Notes under the pieces: generated by a model
What the model was told of the DNA's origin: nothing
Seen by the model: the letters and a program-made list of their open reading frames with translations, nothing else
The model's database searches: none
Shown here: positions 14,053 through 15,496 of the stretch, in pieces
Numbering within the stretch: the stretch's first letter is position 1
How the letters are laid out: every line of letters starts with the position of its first letter
Assembly: GCA_947483345.1 (NCBI GenBank)
Contig: CANKNL010000041.1
Coordinates: 1-15,496, forward strand
Source: Chitinophagaceae bacterium
GTDB lineage: Bacteria; Bacteroidota; Bacteroidia; Chitinophagales; Chitinophagaceae
Length of the DNA: 15,496 nucleotides
Direction of reading: 5' to 3'
Position numbers and translations under genes: made by a program

Positions 14053-15069
14053 ATGATATCAGATTTACGATCAGACACATTTACAAAACCATCTCTGGCT
14101 ATGTTGGAAGCCATGTTTAAAGCGCCTGTTGGAGATGATGTTTTTGGGGAAGACCCATCCGTGAATAAGTTGGAAGCAATAGCCACTTCCATGTTTGGTA
14201 TGGAAGCTGCATTATATTGTGCAAGTGGCACCATGACCAACCAGATTGCAATCAAATGTTATACCCAGCCTGGTGATGAAGTGATATGTGACAAGTCAAG
14301 CCATGTCTATATTTATGAAGGGGGTGGAATTGCTTTTAATAGTGGTTGCCAGGTAAAAGCAATTGATGGTAACCGCGGAAGAATAACAGCAGATCAGGTA
14401 TTAGAATCAATTAATCCTGATGATATTCATAAGGCTACAACCAAGTTGGTAAGTCTGGAAAATACGGCAAACCGTGGTGGAGGTAGTTGTTATGATTTTT
14501 CTGACATACTACACATTAAAGAAATTTGCTTAAGGAATAAACTAAGCTTGCATTTGGATGGGGCAAGATTGTGGAATGCTTTACTTGCTAAAAATGAAAC
14601 AGCAAAACAGTATGGAGAAGTCTTCGACAGTATTTCTATTTGTCTTAGTAAAGGTTTGGGAGCACCTGTGGGTAGCTTACTATTAGGAAAAAAAGATTTT
14701 ATTACAAAAGCAAGACGTGTTCGTAAGGTTTTTGGTGGTGGTATGCGGCAGGCTGGTTTTATTGCGGCAGCCGGTATTTATGCGCTGGAAAATAATATCA
14801 TGCGTTTGGAAGAAGACCACCAGCACGCAAAACAAATTGCTGCGGCTTTGGTAAAGAAAGATTTTGTTGGCAACATGATGCCTGTAGAAACCAATATTAT
14901 TATTTTTGAACTAACGGGATCACTTACCCCTAAGTCGTTTTGTGCGCAATTAGCGGCACATGATATTTTATGTCTCGCGATATCAACTACACAGGTAAGA
15001 ATGGTCACCCATCTGGATTTTACCAAAGACATGCTCATTAAACTTTTACAATTGATTGACACCTTGTAA
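14053..15069 (+). CDS. ltaE: Low-specificity L-threonine aldolase (PLP-dependent)
   Basis: The enzyme cleaves L-threonine or L-allo-threonine to glycine and acetaldehyde with pyridoxal phosphate. Starting from the ATG at 14053 the product has 338 residues, beginning MISDLRSDTFTKPS, the characteristic family start. Further signatures are GDDVFGEDPSVNKLE (near 27-41), the CASGTMTNQ segment that binds the cofactor phosphate, ENTANRGGG, HLDGARLWNA (from residue 167, with Asp169 contacting the pyridine ring nitrogen), and SICLSKGLGAPVGS, where Lys200 forms the Schiff base. It is cytoplasmic. The longer frame from TTG at 14020 would add 11 residues that run through the -7 promoter element, so I reject it. 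The gene diverges from rpoD and stands alone. Confidence 0.94.
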   Translation: MISDLRSDTFTKPSLAMLEAMFKAPVGDDVFGEDPSVNKLEAIATSMFGMEAALYCASGTMTNQIAIKCYTQPGDEVICDKSSHVYIYEGGGIAFNSGCQVKAIDGNRGRITADQVLESINPDDIHKATTKLVSLENTANRGGGSCYDFSDILHIKEICLRNKLSLHLDGARLWNALLAKNETAKQYGEVFDSISICLSKGLGAPVGSLLLGKKDFITKARRVRKVFGGGMRQAGFIAAAGIYALENNIMRLEEDHQHAKQIAAALVKKDFVGNMMPVETNIIIFELTGSLTPKSFCAQLAAHDILCLAISTTQVRMVTHLDFTKDMLIKLLQLIDTL

Positions 15070-15205
15070 TTGTAAAAATCCTTTTCTGATCATTAATCAA
15101 TACCTGTATTTTGAATGACTGTGGGTAATTATGAAACTGTTTCATTTCATAACGTTATCGATTAGCAGATGTATAGATCACAAGGATATAATTCCCAGTC
15201 TTTTT
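15070..15205. other. Short intergenic region with small palindromes
   Basis: The 136 bp between the convergent stops contain a six-base hairpin, ATGAAA/TTTCAT (15131-15145), and a perfect ten-base palindrome, ATAACGTTAT (15149-15158). I see no GC-rich terminator for either flanking gene. Nothing else is supported. Confidence 0.4.
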
Positions 15206-15496
15206 TTATTTAAGTATAGTTACATACCCGGTAATGGGGTCTCTTCCATTACCCGGTTCAATAATATAATAATAGGTATCAAAGGGTAATGGTTTACCTT
15301 TTAGGGTGCCATTCCATGGTGTATGATATCCCCTTGATTCAAATATCAATTTTCCGGTTCTGGTAAATACCTGTACCCTGTTATCGGGATAGGTGTTTAA
15401 GAAATCTATTCTCCATGAATCATTAATACCATCATTGTTTGGCGTAAAGGTATTGGGTATAACGGGGAATTTAAGCAGCTTAACAAATACCTCATC
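15206..15496 (-). CDS. C-terminal part of a large secreted protein with a gliding motility-associated / type IX sorting domain (partial)
   Basis: The minus strand is open from the right edge to a TAA at 15206-15208, giving the last 96 residues of a protein whose start lies outside. The sequence matches the gliding motility-associated C-terminal domain (CHU_C type). It has the entry PNTFTPNNDGINDSW (near 15-29), a YPDNRVQVFTRTGKLIFES segment (about 36-54), GYHTPWNGTLKGKPLPFDTY (56-75), YYIIEPG, and the ending GYVTILK. In Bacteroidota this domain sends proteins through the type IX secretion system to the cell surface. Such proteins are often large, with repeats ahead of the domain. What this one does cannot be told from its tail. 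It is convergent with the threonine aldolase gene. Confidence 0.9.
   Translation of the reverse strand, partial: DEVFVKLLKFPVIPNTFTPNNDGINDSWRIDFLNTYPDNRVQVFTRTGKLIFESRGYHTPWNGTLKGKPLPFDTYYYIIEPGNGRDPITGYVTILK

Noticed and set aside
13877..14080. Minus-strand 67-codon open frame between rpoD and the threonine aldolase gene
   Set aside because: No signal peptide, motif or family resemblance. It overlaps both the aldolase start and its promoter and is rich in AT-driven codons.

Overview
The window looks like chromosomal DNA of a Bacteroidota bacterium, most likely of the Chitinophagaceae or a close relative. It is AT-rich. It carries lineage-typical genes: a DUF3822 gene overlapping rsmD, a DUF4249 lipoprotein, a short 285-residue primary sigma factor, and a C-terminal gliding-motility/type IX secretion sorting domain. 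It also has TAnnTTTG promoter elements, and many signal peptides end in Ala-Gln. The presence of lpxK shows a lipid A outer membrane. I find no tRNA, rRNA, CRISPR array, transposase or phage gene.

Left part (1-2376), accessory in character. A truncated copy of a small secreted-protein gene enters from the left edge on the minus strand. A perfect hairpin and a decayed second hairpin follow it. Then come a HutD/Ves-like cupin gene and an exported SnoaL/NTF2-like gene on the plus strand, and then the full-length parent of the truncated gene (1691-2200, minus). The two copies are in direct orientation 1705 bp apart, and their last 87 bp inside the window are identical.

Middle part (2377-7605), mostly housekeeping. 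A DbpA-type DEAD-box RNA helicase (plus) converges on a minus-strand cluster read as DUF3822, rsmD, lpxK. A MATE exporter diverges from DUF3822 across only 34 bp.

Right part (7622-13745) is one long minus-strand series, read right to left: primary sigma factor with its terminator, DUF4249 lipoprotein, thioredoxin reductase trxB, dihydroneopterin aldolase folB, a secreted TPR protein with a TTG start one base after folB, and a secreted M1-type metallopeptidase. Divergent from the sigma gene is L-threonine aldolase (14053-15069, plus). The right edge holds the C-terminal 96 residues of a large secreted protein (15206-15496, minus).

I do not see a convincing new multi-gene system. The observations most worth a second look are the mosaic duplication with hairpins at its breakpoint, the GPPY in place of DPPY in RsmD, the likely leaderless promoters in front of three plus-strand genes, and an inverted-repeat patch after the SnoaL-like gene.
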